A stretch of 19,319 nucleotides of DNA, taken from the NCBI GenBank assembly GCA_028709135.1, contig JAQVXN010000003.1:1-19319 (forward strand), in the 5' to 3' direction. The translations under genes were made by a program, and so were the position numbers. Shown here one piece after another: positions 7,274-14,623 of this stretch. This DNA is from Bacteroidaceae bacterium. GTDB lineage: Bacteria; Bacteroidota; Bacteroidia; Bacteroidales; Bacteroidaceae. Position 1 is the stretch's first letter; each line of letters opens with the position of its first letter. Under the pieces are notes generated by a model that saw only the letters and a list, made by a program, of their open reading frames with translations, made no database searches and was not told the DNA's origin.

Positions 7274-7720
7274 TTAAAGTTTGGTTGTGTTTCCGCCAAG
7301 AGCTTTAATAGCTTCATCTGCGTTCTTAGAGAATGCATTTGCTTCTACATCAAGCTTTGAAGTCAACTTTCCATTACCTAAAATTTTCACTAATTGCTTG
7401 TTAGAAATAAAACCAGCTTCTACAAGGTCGTTTACACCTATCTTGCTTAAGTTCTTCGCATCTGCCAGAGCCTGCAAAACATCAAGGTTGATTGCTTTGT
7501 ATTCAACTCTATTTATATTCTTGAAGCCAAATTTCGGTACTCTGCGTTGCAATGGCATCTGACCACCTTCAAAACCAATTTTCTTTTTATATCCAGAACG
7601 TGCTTTTGCACCCTTGTTTCCACGAGTTGAAGTTCCACCCAAACCTGAACCACAACCGCGGCCAATTCTGCGACGCTTTTGAGTAGATCCTTCAGCAGGT
7701 TGTAAATTATGTAATTTCAT
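7274..7720 (-). CDS. rplO: 50S ribosomal protein L15
   Basis: L15 is a late-assembly large-subunit protein that threads a long basic arm into 23S rRNA. The N-terminal arm has LHNLQPAEGS, RRIGRGCGSGLGGTSTRGNK and the FEGGQMPLQRRVPKFGF block, all diagnostic. The globular part from about residue 75 is the usual alpha/beta domain with VNDLVEAGFI and VKILGNGKLTSKL. Length 148 is typical. The start follows rpmD by 16 bases, with AAAAGGT a short distance before it as a weak ribosome-binding site. secY begins two bases after its stop. Confidence 0.98.
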   Translation of the reverse strand: MKLHNLQPAEGSTQKRRRIGRGCGSGLGGTSTRGNKGAKARSGYKKKIGFEGGQMPLQRRVPKFGFKNINRVEYKAINLDVLQALADAKNLSKIGVNDLVEAGFISNKQLVKILGNGKLTSKLDVEANAFSKNADEAIKALGGNTTKL

Positions 7721-7736
7721 CGTACTTACCTTTTTA

Positions 7737-7913
7737 TTATTCTACAATCGTCACTAAATGGTGAACTTTTTTAATCATGCCACGCAATGAAAGTGTATCT
7801 TCATGTTCAACAGTATGATTAAGTTTTTTCAATCCTAATGCATCCAACGTCAAACGCTGAGTTTTAGGAGCACCTATCCGACTTTTGATTTGTTTTATTT
7901 TTATTGTCGCCAT
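7737..7913 (-). CDS. rpmD: 50S ribosomal protein L30
   Basis: This small gene was read directly from the minus strand between rpsE and rplO. It encodes 58 residues beginning MATIKIKQIKSRIGAPKTQR and containing LRGMIKKVHHLV near the C-terminus. The KIKQIKSRIG start, the TLDALGLKK helix and the RGMIKKVHHLV strand are the L30 pattern, and the length matches. It starts four bases after the rpsE stop and ends 16 bases before rplO, the canonical spc order S5-L30-L15. Confidence 0.96.
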   Translation of the reverse strand: MATIKIKQIKSRIGAPKTQRLTLDALGLKKLNHTVEHEDTLSLRGMIKKVHHLVTIVE

Positions 7914-7917
7914 GATC

Positions 7918-8424
7918 TTATCCTATAAATACTTTTTGAATACTAATATTCCGATTCTCAGCAACCATTCTTGCGTCACGTAATTGTAACAGAGCAGCTA
8001 CAGTAGCCTTAACCAAATTGTGCGGATTAGAAGAGCCTTTAGATTTAGCCAAAACATCTTTAACTCCCACGCTTTCAAGAACTGCACGCATAGCACCTCC
8101 TGCCACAAGTCCAGTACCAGCAGAAGCAGGGCGAAGCAAAACTTCAGCACCTCCAAATTTGGCAACTTGCTCATGAGGAATAGTACCTTTTAAAATGGGA
8201 ACTTTCACTAGATTCTTTTTGGCCATTTCTACGCCTTTTGCAATAGCAGCAGAAACTTCACCGGCCTTTCCTAAACCATATCCCAGTACGCCATTGCCAT
8301 CTCCGACAACAACTATAGCTGCAAATGTAAATGTTCTACCACCCTTTGTTACCTTAACAACGCGATTAAGAGCAACCAGTTTATCAGTCAGCTCCTCAGC
8401 GTTTACATTTATTCTGTTTGCCAT
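7918..8424 (-). CDS. rpsE: 30S ribosomal protein S5
   Basis: S5 lies at the mRNA entry channel with S3 and S4 and affects decoding accuracy. The N-terminal double-stranded RNA-binding-like domain has VVKVTKGGRTFTFAAIVVVG and GNGVLGYGLGKAGEVSAAI at about 22-64. The C-terminal domain has the conserved RPASAGTGLVAGGAMRAVLE and SNPHNLVKATVAAL. The 168-residue length is normal. It follows rplR by eight bases and precedes rpmD by four. No Shine-Dalgarno sequence precedes its ATG. Confidence 0.98.
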   Translation of the reverse strand: MANRINVNAEELTDKLVALNRVVKVTKGGRTFTFAAIVVVGDGNGVLGYGLGKAGEVSAAIAKGVEMAKKNLVKVPILKGTIPHEQVAKFGGAEVLLRPASAGTGLVAGGAMRAVLESVGVKDVLAKSKGSSNPHNLVKATVAALLQLRDARMVAENRNISIQKVFIG

Positions 8425-8432
8425 AATCTCAA

Positions 8433-8774
8433 TTAAAATTTAAGTCCACCTTTACGAGCACCATTAGCAACTTCTTGTACTCTGCCATGATACAAGTAAC
8501 CATTACGGTCAAAAACGACCTCAGTAATACCTGCTTCTACAGCAATTTGAGCAATTTTTTCACCAACTTTGGCTGCTTGTTCTTTTTTAGGCATTTTTTC
8601 CATTCCTAATGAAGAAGCAGCTGCAAGTGTGCTTCCGCTTTCATCATTAATTATTTGCACATAAATTTGTCTATCACTTCTGAAGACACTCATGCGGGGA
8701 CGCTCTGCTGTTCCGGAAATCTTATTCCGAACGCGATGTTTAATTCTTACCCTTCTATCTTGTTTGTTTGACAT
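8433..8774 (-). CDS. rplR: 50S ribosomal protein L18
   Basis: L18 binds 5S rRNA and helps attach it to the 50S subunit. Family features are the basic N-terminus with RIKHRVRNKISGTAERPRMS, the RSDRQIYVQIINDESGSTLA strand pair, GEKIAQIAVEAGI and the final FDRNGYLYHGRVQEVANGAR. Length 113 is close to the usual 115-120. It sits between rplF and rpsE as in all spc operons. Confidence 0.98.
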   Translation of the reverse strand: MSNKQDRRVRIKHRVRNKISGTAERPRMSVFRSDRQIYVQIINDESGSTLAAASSLGMEKMPKKEQAAKVGEKIAQIAVEAGITEVVFDRNGYLYHGRVQEVANGARKGGLKF

Positions 8775-8793
8775 AATCTTAAATCTTTAATGG

Positions 8794-9363
8794 TTATTTG
8801 GCTGCAGCCGTTTTTCCGGATTTGCGACGAATTTCTTCACCTACATACAAAATACCCTTACCCTTATAAGGTTCCGGCATACGGAAAGAACGAATCTTAG
8901 CGCAGACAAGTCCTAAAAGTTGCTTATCGCAAGACTCTAATGAGATGTAAGGGCGCTTATTTCTTTCAGATTTGGTTACCACTAAAACTTCTTTGGGCAC
9001 TTGAAGAAATATAGGATGCGTATAGCCAAGAGCAAATTCTATAATATTTCCTTCATTTGAAACACGAAAACCTACTCCTACCAATTCCATTTCTTTCTTA
9101 TAACCTTCAGAAACTCCTACAACAAGATTGTTGATTATGGCACGATAGAAACCATGAAAAGCCTGTTTCTGCTTTACACTTACACTATCATTTTTCTCAT
9201 CAACTTCAAACGTTATTTTACCGTCAGCAATTGATACTTTAATTGAAGGATGCACAGTTTGGCACAACTCACCCTTCGGTCCTTTTACAGACACTACATT
9301 ATCCTTCAGTGTCACTTCAACACCTGTAGGGATGTTAATCGGCAATTTACCTATTCTTGACAT
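8794..9363 (-). CDS. rplF: 50S ribosomal protein L6
   Basis: L6 lies near the sarcin-ricin loop and the factor-binding site. It is a tandem repeat of two related domains. The first begins MSRIGKLPINIPTGVEVTLK with VKGPKGEL, and the second contains ELVGVGFRVSNEGN and the C-terminal PEPYKGKGILYVGEEIRRKS block, which is the family signature. Length 189 is slightly above the usual 175-180. Unusually for this window, a full AAGGAGG lies nine bases before the ATG (9373-9379), so this gene has a strong Shine-Dalgarno site. Confidence 0.98.
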   Translation of the reverse strand: MSRIGKLPINIPTGVEVTLKDNVVSVKGPKGELCQTVHPSIKVSIADGKITFEVDEKNDSVSVKQKQAFHGFYRAIINNLVVGVSEGYKKEMELVGVGFRVSNEGNIIEFALGYTHPIFLQVPKEVLVVTKSERNKRPYISLESCDKQLLGLVCAKIRSFRMPEPYKGKGILYVGEEIRRKSGKTAAAK

Positions 9364-9372
9364 GTGTTAAAT

Positions 9373-9379
9373 CCTCCTT
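9373..9379 (-). promoter_or_regulatory. Strong Shine-Dalgarno AAGGAGG before rplF
   Basis: On the minus strand AAGGAGG is separated from the rplF ATG by nine bases (9364-9372). Most genes in this cluster have AT-rich leaders with no such motif, as expected in Bacteroidota, so its presence suggests special translational control or high initiation. Confidence 0.75.
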
Positions 9380-9381
9380 CA

Positions 9382-9777
9382 TTAATATACAAAACATAGA
9401 ACTTCTCCCCCTATTTTCTGTTCAGAAGCTTCCTTATCGGTCATCACTCCCTTAGAGGTAGAAACAATAGCAATACCTAAACCGTTAATAACTCTGGGCA
9501 TATCTTTATATCCAGTGTACTTACGCAAACCTGGAGTTGAAACTCTTTGCAAAGATCTGATAGCACTGTTTTTATCTGCAGTATTATACTTCAATGCAAT
9601 TTTAATCATGCCCTGACGGCCATCTTCAATGAACTTAAAGTTCAGAATATAGCCTTTCTCAAAAAGGATCTTTGTAATGTCCTTTTTCAAATTTGACGCA
9701 GGAACTTCTACTACTCTATGCTTTGCCTGAATAGCATTACGAAGTCTTGTCAAATAATCTGATATTGGATCTGTCAT
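9382..9777 (-). CDS. rpsH: 30S ribosomal protein S8
   Basis: S8 is a primary 16S rRNA binder in the central domain and, in E. coli, the repressor of the spc operon. I place the start at the ATG giving MTDPISDYLTRLRNAIQAKH; a longer in-frame reading from 9837 would overlap the end of rpsN and cover the hairpin described below. The C-terminal RVINGLGIAIVSTSKGVMTD and KIGGEVLCFVY are the diagnostic S8 end. Length 131 is standard. The 53-base gap to rpsN upstream is the widest in the spc section and holds a stem-loop. Confidence 0.97.
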   Translation of the reverse strand: MTDPISDYLTRLRNAIQAKHRVVEVPASNLKKDITKILFEKGYILNFKFIEDGRQGMIKIALKYNTADKNSAIRSLQRVSTPGLRKYTGYKDMPRVINGLGIAIVSTSKGVMTDKEASEQKIGGEVLCFVY

Positions 9778-9784
9778 ATAAATT

Positions 9785-9818
9785 ATATTGTTAATTAATC
9801 GGGAAAACCCGACAATAT
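9785..9818 (-). promoter_or_regulatory. Two-tier hairpin in the rpsN-rpsH gap, rpsH leader
   Basis: On the minus strand ATATTGT (9818-9812) pairs with ACAATAT (9791-9785). Inside is a tight CGGG-TTTT-CCCG hairpin (9811-9808 and 9803-9800, loop 9807-9804) with an unpaired ATTAATTA stretch. It ends eight bases before the rpsH start. There is no T-tract, so termination is unlikely. It could be an S8-type feedback site or an RNA stability element; this is inference. Confidence 0.4.
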
Positions 9819-9830
9819 TAAAACATTCTG

Positions 9831-10133
9831 TTACCAACTTGCTTTTTTAACCCCTGGGATCAAACCGTTGGAAGCCATCTCACGAAATTGAATACGAGAG
9901 AGACCAAACTGGCGGATATATCCTTTAGGACGGCCCGTTATCTTACAACGATTGTGTAAACGAATAGGATTCGCATTAAGAGGAATCTTCTGCAATTTAC
10001 GTGCAGCCTCATATGCTTCAGCGGGATCATTTGATTTGTTAACAATTTTTTTCAAAGCCGCACGCTTTTCTGCATATTTGGCGACCATTTTGGCTCTCTT
10101 AACCTCGCGAGCCACCATAGATTCTTTTGCCAT
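9831..10133 (-). CDS. rpsN: 30S ribosomal protein S14, zinc-free form
   Basis: S14 is in the head of the 30S subunit near S3, S10 and S19. The sequence begins MAKESMVAREVKRAKMVAKY and has the conserved RCKITGRPKGYIRQFGLSRI and MASNGLIPGVKKASW. At 100 residues and without the CxxC pairs of the short zinc form, this is the long C-minus class, like E. coli S14. It follows rplE by nine bases. rpsH then begins 53 bases later. Confidence 0.98.
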   Translation of the reverse strand: MAKESMVAREVKRAKMVAKYAEKRAALKKIVNKSNDPAEAYEAARKLQKIPLNANPIRLHNRCKITGRPKGYIRQFGLSRIQFREMASNGLIPGVKKASW

Positions 10134-10142
10134 ATCTAATAT

Positions 10143-10697
10143 TTATTTTTTTGCGTTTTTAAAAGGCAAACCAAATTCCTTTAGTAGCTCAAAACCTTCT
10201 TCATCTGTCGGAGCACTTGTCACAAAAGTAATATTCATACCCTGAATACGTTCTACAGAATCAATATTAATTTCTGGAAAAATAATTTGCTCTTCTATTC
10301 CGAGAGTATAATTACCTCTTCCATCAAATTTTCCACCAATTCCTTTAAAATCACGGATACGAGGCAAAGCCACGCGAACTAGTTTTTCCAAAAACTCATA
10401 CATGCGTTCACGACGTAACGTCACACGAGCACCGATCGGCATTTTTTTGCGCAATTTAAAATTGGCAATATCTTTACGTGAAACTGTTGCAACTGCTTTT
10501 TGCCCGGTAATTGAACTTAATTCAGTAATTGCCACGTCAACAATTTTTTTGTCTGCAGTAGCTATTCCGAGACCTTCATTAATTACAATCTTTTTCAAAA
10601 CAGGAATTTGCATCGGTGATGAATAGTTAAACTTTTTCATCAACACTGGAGCAATACGCTCTGTATATTCTTTCTTTAATTCTGCTGTATTACTCAT
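10143..10697 (-). CDS. rplE: 50S ribosomal protein L5
   Basis: L5 binds 5S rRNA in the central protuberance and contacts P-site tRNA. The sequence has MKKFNYSSPMQIPVLKKIVI near the N-terminus, then LSSITGQKAVATVSRKDIAN, LRKKMPIGARVTLRRERMYE, and the C-terminal GRGNYTLGIEEQIIFPEI with TSAPTDEEGFELLKEFGLPF. Length 184 is near the usual 179. Its ATG shares one base with the rplX stop (TAATG), a sign of translational coupling. A GGAG lies eight bases before the start within the end of rplX. Confidence 0.98.
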   Translation of the reverse strand: MSNTAELKKEYTERIAPVLMKKFNYSSPMQIPVLKKIVINEGLGIATADKKIVDVAITELSSITGQKAVATVSRKDIANFKLRKKMPIGARVTLRRERMYEFLEKLVRVALPRIRDFKGIGGKFDGRGNYTLGIEEQIIFPEINIDSVERIQGMNITFVTSAPTDEEGFELLKEFGLPFKNAKK

Positions 10698-11017
10698 TAC
10701 TTAATCTCCTCTCCTGATTTCTTTGCATAACGGACAAGTTTGCCCTCTGCATTTAATTTACGACCAATACGAGTGGGTTTCCCCGTTTTAGGATCAACCA
10801 CATTCAAATTAGAAATATGAACAGGAGCTTCCTGCTTTGTAATACCACCCTGCGGATGCTTAGCATCAGGCTTACGACTGCGGCTAACCATATTCACGCC
10901 TTCAACAATTGCGCGCTGCTTATCGACGTATACTTTCAAGACTTTACCGGTTACTCCTTTGCTTTCCCCGGTATTAACATATACTGTATCGCCTTTTTTA
11001 ATATGTAATTTACTCAT
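10697..11017 (-). CDS. rplX: 50S ribosomal protein L24
   Basis: L24 is an assembly-initiator protein at the tunnel exit. The KOW motif is near the N-terminus: KLHIKKGDTVYVNTGESKGV with the conserved Gly, then GVNMVSRSRKPDAKHPQGGI. It ends in basic sequence with RIGRKLNAEGKLVRYAKKSG. I start at MSKLHIKKGD, giving 106 residues; a reading four residues longer is possible but does not fit the family start. Its TAA overlaps the rplE ATG by one base. Confidence 0.97.
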   Translation of the reverse strand: MSKLHIKKGDTVYVNTGESKGVTGKVLKVYVDKQRAIVEGVNMVSRSRKPDAKHPQGGITKQEAPVHISNLNVVDPKTGKPTRIGRKLNAEGKLVRYAKKSGEEIK

Positions 11018-11036
11018 TGATAAATTCAATAAAAGA

Positions 11037-11402
11037 TTAAAGTACTTCAGGCGCCAAGGAAACCACTTTCATGTTGACAGCACGTAGTTCACGTGCAACG
11101 GGGCCAAAAATTCGGCTACCTCTCAACTCGTTGGTACCAGTCAATAAAACGCAAGCATTATCATCAAAACGAATATAAGAACCATCTGCACGACGGATTT
11201 CTTTCTTCGTACGAACAATAAGCGCTTTCGAGACGGCGCCTTTTTTAATATCACTTGAGGGAATGACGTTCTGCACAGATACGACAATCACATCACCTAC
11301 AGAGGCATAGCGTCTTTTTGTACCGCCGAGAACACGAATACAAAGCGCTTCACGAGCACCGCTATTGTCTGCTACCGTTAATTTACTTTCTGCTTGTATC
11401 AT
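11037..11402 (-). CDS. rplN: 50S ribosomal protein L14
   Basis: L14 is on the interface side of the 50S, where it forms bridge B8 with 16S rRNA and meets L19. It has the invariant MIQAESKLTVADNSGAREAL start, CIRVLGGTKRRYASVGDVIV, and the C-terminal GSRIFGPVARELR with VSLAPEVL. Length 121 is the standard for the family. It begins two bases after the rpsQ stop. Confidence 0.98.
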   Translation of the reverse strand: MIQAESKLTVADNSGAREALCIRVLGGTKRRYASVGDVIVVSVQNVIPSSDIKKGAVSKALIVRTKKEIRRADGSYIRFDDNACVLLTGTNELRGSRIFGPVARELRAVNMKVVSLAPEVL

Positions 11403-11404
11403 GA

Positions 11405-11662
11405 TTACTTAGCTCTTTCAACTATTTTTACTACTCTCCATCTCTTTGTTCTGCTTAGCGGACGAGTTTCCATTAACAATACCGTATCTCCGAGATTGCA
11501 TTCATTTTTTTCGTCATGAGCATGGTATTTTTTTGTCTTAGAGACAAACTTACCATAAATTGGGTGTTTCTCCTTAAAGATGGTTGCAACTACGATGGTT
11601 TTATCCATTTTGTTACTGATTACAACACCCTGTCTTGTCTTTCTTAAATTTCTTTCTTCCAT
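11405..11662 (-). CDS. rpsQ: 30S ribosomal protein S17
   Basis: S17 is an OB-fold primary 16S rRNA binder in the body of the 30S. I start at MEERNLRKTRQGVVISNKMD, giving 85 residues; the frame is open further upstream but there it would run into the end of rpmC, and the family begins with this RNLRKTRxGxVxSxKMDKT block. IFGKF-type sequence follows as YGKFVSKTKKYHAHDEKNEC with GDTVLLMETRPLSRTKRWR near the C-terminus. It begins ten bases after the rpmC stop. Confidence 0.97.
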   Translation of the reverse strand: MEERNLRKTRQGVVISNKMDKTIVVATIFKEKHPIYGKFVSKTKKYHAHDEKNECNLGDTVLLMETRPLSRTKRWRVVKIVERAK

Positions 11663-11672
11663 CGGGATAGAA

Positions 11673-11867
11673 TTATTTATTAAGTTCTCTCTGACGTAAT
11701 TCCGTTTTAATGCGGGCAATATCACGACGAGCAGACTTGATTTTTGAAGGATCTGCTATGGGAGAAATAGAATGGTTCAGAAGAAGCTGTTCATAATTAG
11801 CAACTTCTGTTGCCAATCTTTCAGTCAACTCGTTCGTGGGAATTTGTTTAATTTCTGCACTCTTCAT
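11673..11867 (-). CDS. rpmC: 50S ribosomal protein L29
   Basis: L29 is a small helical-hairpin protein at the tunnel exit beside L23. The 64 residues from MKSAEIKQIPTNELTERL to ARIKTELRQRELNK show the expected two helices: the first with EIKQI..NELTERLATEV, the second with KIKSARRDIARIKT. The ATG chosen is two bases after the rplP TGA; an in-frame codon two residues upstream would overlap rplP and lacks family support. It lies between rplP and rpsQ as in all S10 operons. Confidence 0.96.
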   Translation of the reverse strand: MKSAEIKQIPTNELTERLATEVANYEQLLLNHSISPIADPSKIKSARRDIARIKTELRQRELNK

Positions 11868-11869
11868 AA

Positions 11870-12295
11870 TCAAGCATTTTTATCGTAATCACGTCTAACA
11901 ACAAATTTCGTTGTAACAGGAAGCTTCTGCGCAGCTAAGCGCAATGCTTCCTTAGCAACATCATAAGAGACACCCTCTACTTCAAAAAGAATACGTCCGG
12001 GTGTTACAGGTACAACAAAACCAACAGGATCACCTTTACCTTTACCCATACGAACATCTGCCGGTTTCTTAGTAATAGGTTTATCCGGAAATACGCGAAT
12101 CCATATTTGGCCTTCACGCTGCATATATCTTGTTACAGCAACACGCGCTGCCTCAAGCTGACGGCTATCAAGCCACTCAGTCTCCAAGCTTTTTATGCCA
12201 AAGCTACCGAAAGCCAATTGGTTCCCGCGTTGAGCGTTGCCCTTGCTTCGACCCTTTTGCGGTCTTCTATATTTTGTTCTTTTCGGTTGTAACAT
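11870..12295 (-). CDS. rplP: 50S ribosomal protein L16
   Basis: L16 organises the A-site and the 5S contact region and is needed for late 50S assembly. Family blocks are MLQPKRTKYRRPQKGRSKGN, GNQLAFGSFGIKSLE and the IRVFPDKPITKKPADVRMGK region, where R82 corresponds to the Arg81 hydroxylated in E. coli L16. RILFEVEGVSYDVAKEALRL follows. Length 141 is slightly above 136. It begins 12 bases after rpsC, and its TGA is two bases before rpmC. Confidence 0.98.
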   Translation of the reverse strand: MLQPKRTKYRRPQKGRSKGNAQRGNQLAFGSFGIKSLETEWLDSRQLEAARVAVTRYMQREGQIWIRVFPDKPITKKPADVRMGKGKGDPVGFVVPVTPGRILFEVEGVSYDVAKEALRLAAQKLPVTTKFVVRRDYDKNA

Positions 12296-12307
12296 ACTAC
12301 ATCAATT

Positions 12308-13057
12308 TTATCGATTATTGTTGTTTCTTCTACGACGAGGTTTACCATCCCTGTCGCCTTTTCCGCGATTGTTATCGCCATAATTACGGCCACGCTCGTT
12401 TTGTTGGGTATAGTTTGGCATCAAATCCTTCTTGCCATAAACTTCTCCACGACAAATCCAGACTTTAATACCCAACAAACCAACTTTAGTCAAAGCCTCT
12501 GTCTGACAATAGTCAATGTCTGCACGGAATGTATGCAGCGGAGTTCTACCCTCTTTATACATTTCTCGGCGAGCCATTTCAGCACCATTCAAACGTCCCG
12601 CAATTTGTATCTTAATACCTTCGGCACCCATACGCATTGTATTGGCAATAGCCATTTTAATTGCACGGCGATAAGCTACAAGGCCTTCTATCTGGCGTGC
12701 AATACCTTTGCCTACAATCTGAGCATCAAGCTCAGGTTTGCGTACTTCAAAAATATTAATTTGAATACCTTTATCGGTAATTTTCATCAACTCTTCCTTA
12801 AGCTTGTCAACATCTTGTCCGCCTTTGCCAATGATTACACCGGGACGAGACGAGCATATTGTTATTGTTACAAGCTTGAGCGTACGCTCAATAACGACTT
12901 TCGAAACGCTGCATTTTGCCAAACGAACATTGATGTACTCTCTGATCTTATTATCCTCAACAAGTGTATCACCAAACTTTTTGCCTCCGTACCAATTAGA
13001 ATCCCAACCACGGATGATTCCTAAACGATTTGCTATTGGATTTATTTTTTGTCCCAT
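12308..13057 (-). CDS. rpsC: 30S ribosomal protein S3 with a Gly/Asn/Arg-rich tail
   Basis: S3 forms part of the mRNA entry tunnel and has RNA helicase action with S4 and S5. It starts MGQKINPIANRLGIIRGWDS. The type II KH domain has the RPGVIIGKGGQDVDKLKEEL loop, with GKGG at 77-80. The C-terminal domain has LNGAEMARREMYKEGRTPLH and GIKVWICRGEVYGKKDL. After about residue 214 comes a low-complexity tail of Asn, Gly, Arg and Lys ending in RRRRNNNNR, giving 249 residues; the tail is probably disordered and RNA-binding. It begins 13 bases after the rplV stop. Confidence 0.98.
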   Translation of the reverse strand: MGQKINPIANRLGIIRGWDSNWYGGKKFGDTLVEDNKIREYINVRLAKCSVSKVVIERTLKLVTITICSSRPGVIIGKGGQDVDKLKEELMKITDKGIQINIFEVRKPELDAQIVGKGIARQIEGLVAYRRAIKMAIANTMRMGAEGIKIQIAGRLNGAEMARREMYKEGRTPLHTFRADIDYCQTEALTKVGLLGIKVWICRGEVYGKKDLMPNYTQQNERGRNYGDNNRGKGDRDGKPRRRRNNNNR

Positions 13058-13070
13058 ACTACACTACTTA

Positions 13071-13466
13071 TTAATCATTTAAAGAACCAATGTGCAACGT
13101 CACATGATTTGAACGTTTACGAATTCTAAAGCCACGACCTTGTGGCGCGGGTCTCATTCGTTTCAGCGTAACGCCTTCATTAACGAACGCTTTCTTAACA
13201 TACAGTTCTCCTTCTTCAGCTTTTCTGTCGTTTTTCTGTTCCCAGTTCGCAATCGCAGAACGCAGCAGTTTTTCTAAAGATACTGAAGCTGCTTTCTGAG
13301 AAAATTTAAGCGTACTGAGAGCCCGACCTACTTCCATTCCACGAATCAAATCTACGACATAACGCATCTTGCGCGGAGAAGAAGGGACATTTTGCAGTGA
13401 TGCAAAATATTGGGTTTTCAAGGCCTCTTTTCTTTCTTTGGCCGCTAATCTTTTTCTTGCTCCCAT
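13071..13466 (-). CDS. rplV: 50S ribosomal protein L22
   Basis: L22 has a globular surface domain and a long beta-hairpin that narrows the exit tunnel, the site of some macrolide-resistance changes. The sequence has SSPRKMRYVVDLIRGMEVGR and ALSTLKFSQKAASVSLEKLL in the helical part. The loop at the tip is seen in GVTLKRMRPAPQGRGFRIRK, followed by RSNHVTLHIG. Its N-terminus (MGARKRLAAKERKEALKTQY) is longer than in E. coli, which gives 131 residues against 110. The 44-base gap to rpsS includes an 8-bp AT-rich dyad. Confidence 0.97.
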   Translation of the reverse strand: MGARKRLAAKERKEALKTQYFASLQNVPSSPRKMRYVVDLIRGMEVGRALSTLKFSQKAASVSLEKLLRSAIANWEQKNDRKAEEGELYVKKAFVNEGVTLKRMRPAPQGRGFRIRKRSNHVTLHIGSLND

Positions 13467-13479
13467 TATTTATTTTTCT

Positions 13480-13500
13480 TTTTAATTTCTTGAATTAAAA
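13480..13500 (-). other. AT-rich perfect dyad in the rpsS-rplV gap
   Basis: TTTTAATT (13480-13487) is an exact inverted repeat of AATTAAAA (13493-13500), with a five-base loop. The stem has no GC pairs, so it is weak as an RNA hairpin and may be chance in the AT-rich leader of rplV. Confidence 0.25.
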
Positions 13501-13510
13501 CGCCCTGCTT

Positions 13511-13774
13511 TTATCTGTTACCTGCATGGCCACCGAACTTACGTGTGGGAGCAAATTCTCCCAACTTGTGTCCTACCATATTTTCAGTAACATAAACAGG
13601 AATGAACTTATTACCGTTATGGACTGCAATGGTATGTCCTACGAAATCCGGAGAAATCATTGAAGCCCTAGCCCATGTCTTTACGACACTCTTCTTACCG
13701 CTTTCATTCATCGCGAGAACTTTTTTCTCCAGTGATACGGTAATATACGGACCTTTTTTTAATGAACGACTCAT
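13511..13774 (-). CDS. rpsS: 30S ribosomal protein S19
   Basis: S19 pairs with S13 in the 30S head and contacts tRNA and the 50S. The sequence starts MSRSLKKGPYITVSLEKKVL and has the family blocks TWARASMISPDFVGHTIAVH, NGNKFIPVYVTENMVGHKLG and the final EFAPTRKFGGHAGNR. At 87 residues it is complete. It follows rplB by 19 bases. Confidence 0.98.
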   Translation of the reverse strand: MSRSLKKGPYITVSLEKKVLAMNESGKKSVVKTWARASMISPDFVGHTIAVHNGNKFIPVYVTENMVGHKLGEFAPTRKFGGHAGNR

Positions 13775-13793
13775 AATCTACTCAATTAACTTG

Positions 13794-14618
13794 TTATTTG
13801 TTACTTCTTTCAATAATATACTTATTGGACTGTTTCTTTGGTCTTCTTGTCTTCAAACCTTTAGCATACAATCCAGTACGAGAACGTGGGTGTCCTCCAG
13901 ACTGACGTCCTTCACCACCACCCATCGGGTGATCTACAGGATTCATTACAACGCCACGGTTATGAGGGCGACGACCAAGCCAGCGAGAACGCCCGGCTTT
14001 ACCAGAACTTTCCAACGCATGGTCAGAATTTCCAACACTACCAACTGTAGCCTTACAAGCGCTCAGTATTTGACGAGTTTCGCCTGAAGGTAACTTAATA
14101 ACACAATAATTTCCCTCACGGGATGTCAGTTGAGCAAAATTACCAGCGGAGCGAACGAGCAAAGCACCTTGTCCAGGACGTAACTCAATATTATGAATCA
14201 CTGTACCTACAGGTATCTTCTGCAAGGGAAGGGAATTACCCACTTCAGGTGCAGCTTCAGAACCAGACATTACCTTGCTGCCCACTTCAAGTCCATTGGG
14301 AGCAATAATATAACGCTTTTCACCATCCGCATAGTACAACAATGCGATACGCGCCGAACGATTCGGATCGTATTCTATGGATTTTACTACTGCGGGAACA
14401 CCATCTTTCTCTCTTTTAAAATCGATAAAACGGAATTTTCTCTTGTGGCCGCCGCCAATATAGCGCATCGTACGGTTGCCAACGTTATTACGACCGCCAG
14501 TGGCGCGCTTTCCATATACAAGAGACTTCTCTGGTACCGATGCAGTAATTTCTTCAAATGTACCAATAATCTTGTGTCTCTGACCCGGTGTTGTGGGTCT
14601 AAATTTCCGTACTGCCAT
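13794..14618 (-). CDS. rplB: 50S ribosomal protein L2
   Basis: L2 supports subunit association and the peptidyl-transferase region. It has the N-terminal RKFRPTTPGQRHKIIGTFEE, the RNA-binding core with RFIDFKREKDGVPAVVKSIE and IGGGHKRKFR, and the C-terminal MNPVDHPMGGGEGRQSGGHP block, with the conserved histidine near the peptidyl-transferase centre. Length 274 is typical. It begins five bases after rplW, and rpsS follows 19 bases later. Confidence 0.98.
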   Translation of the reverse strand: MAVRKFRPTTPGQRHKIIGTFEEITASVPEKSLVYGKRATGGRNNVGNRTMRYIGGGHKRKFRFIDFKREKDGVPAVVKSIEYDPNRSARIALLYYADGEKRYIIAPNGLEVGSKVMSGSEAAPEVGNSLPLQKIPVGTVIHNIELRPGQGALLVRSAGNFAQLTSREGNYCVIKLPSGETRQILSACKATVGSVGNSDHALESSGKAGRSRWLGRRPHNRGVVMNPVDHPMGGGEGRQSGGHPRSRTGLYAKGLKTRRPKKQSNKYIIERSNK

Positions 14619-14623
14619 TCTTA

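Noticed and set aside
9778..9837. 20-residue N-terminal extension of S8
   Set aside because: It would read through the rpsN-rpsH hairpin and overlap rpsN; MTDPISD matches the family start.
12401..13024. 207-residue plus-strand open frame opposite rpsC
   Set aside because: It lies wholly antisense to rpsC, whose KH motif and family blocks are intact. Its translation shows no family likeness and has no plausible start context.
13602..14087. 161-residue plus-strand open frame opposite rpsS and rplB
   Set aside because: It spans the boundary between two well-supported genes on the other strand and reads as low-quality shadow sequence.
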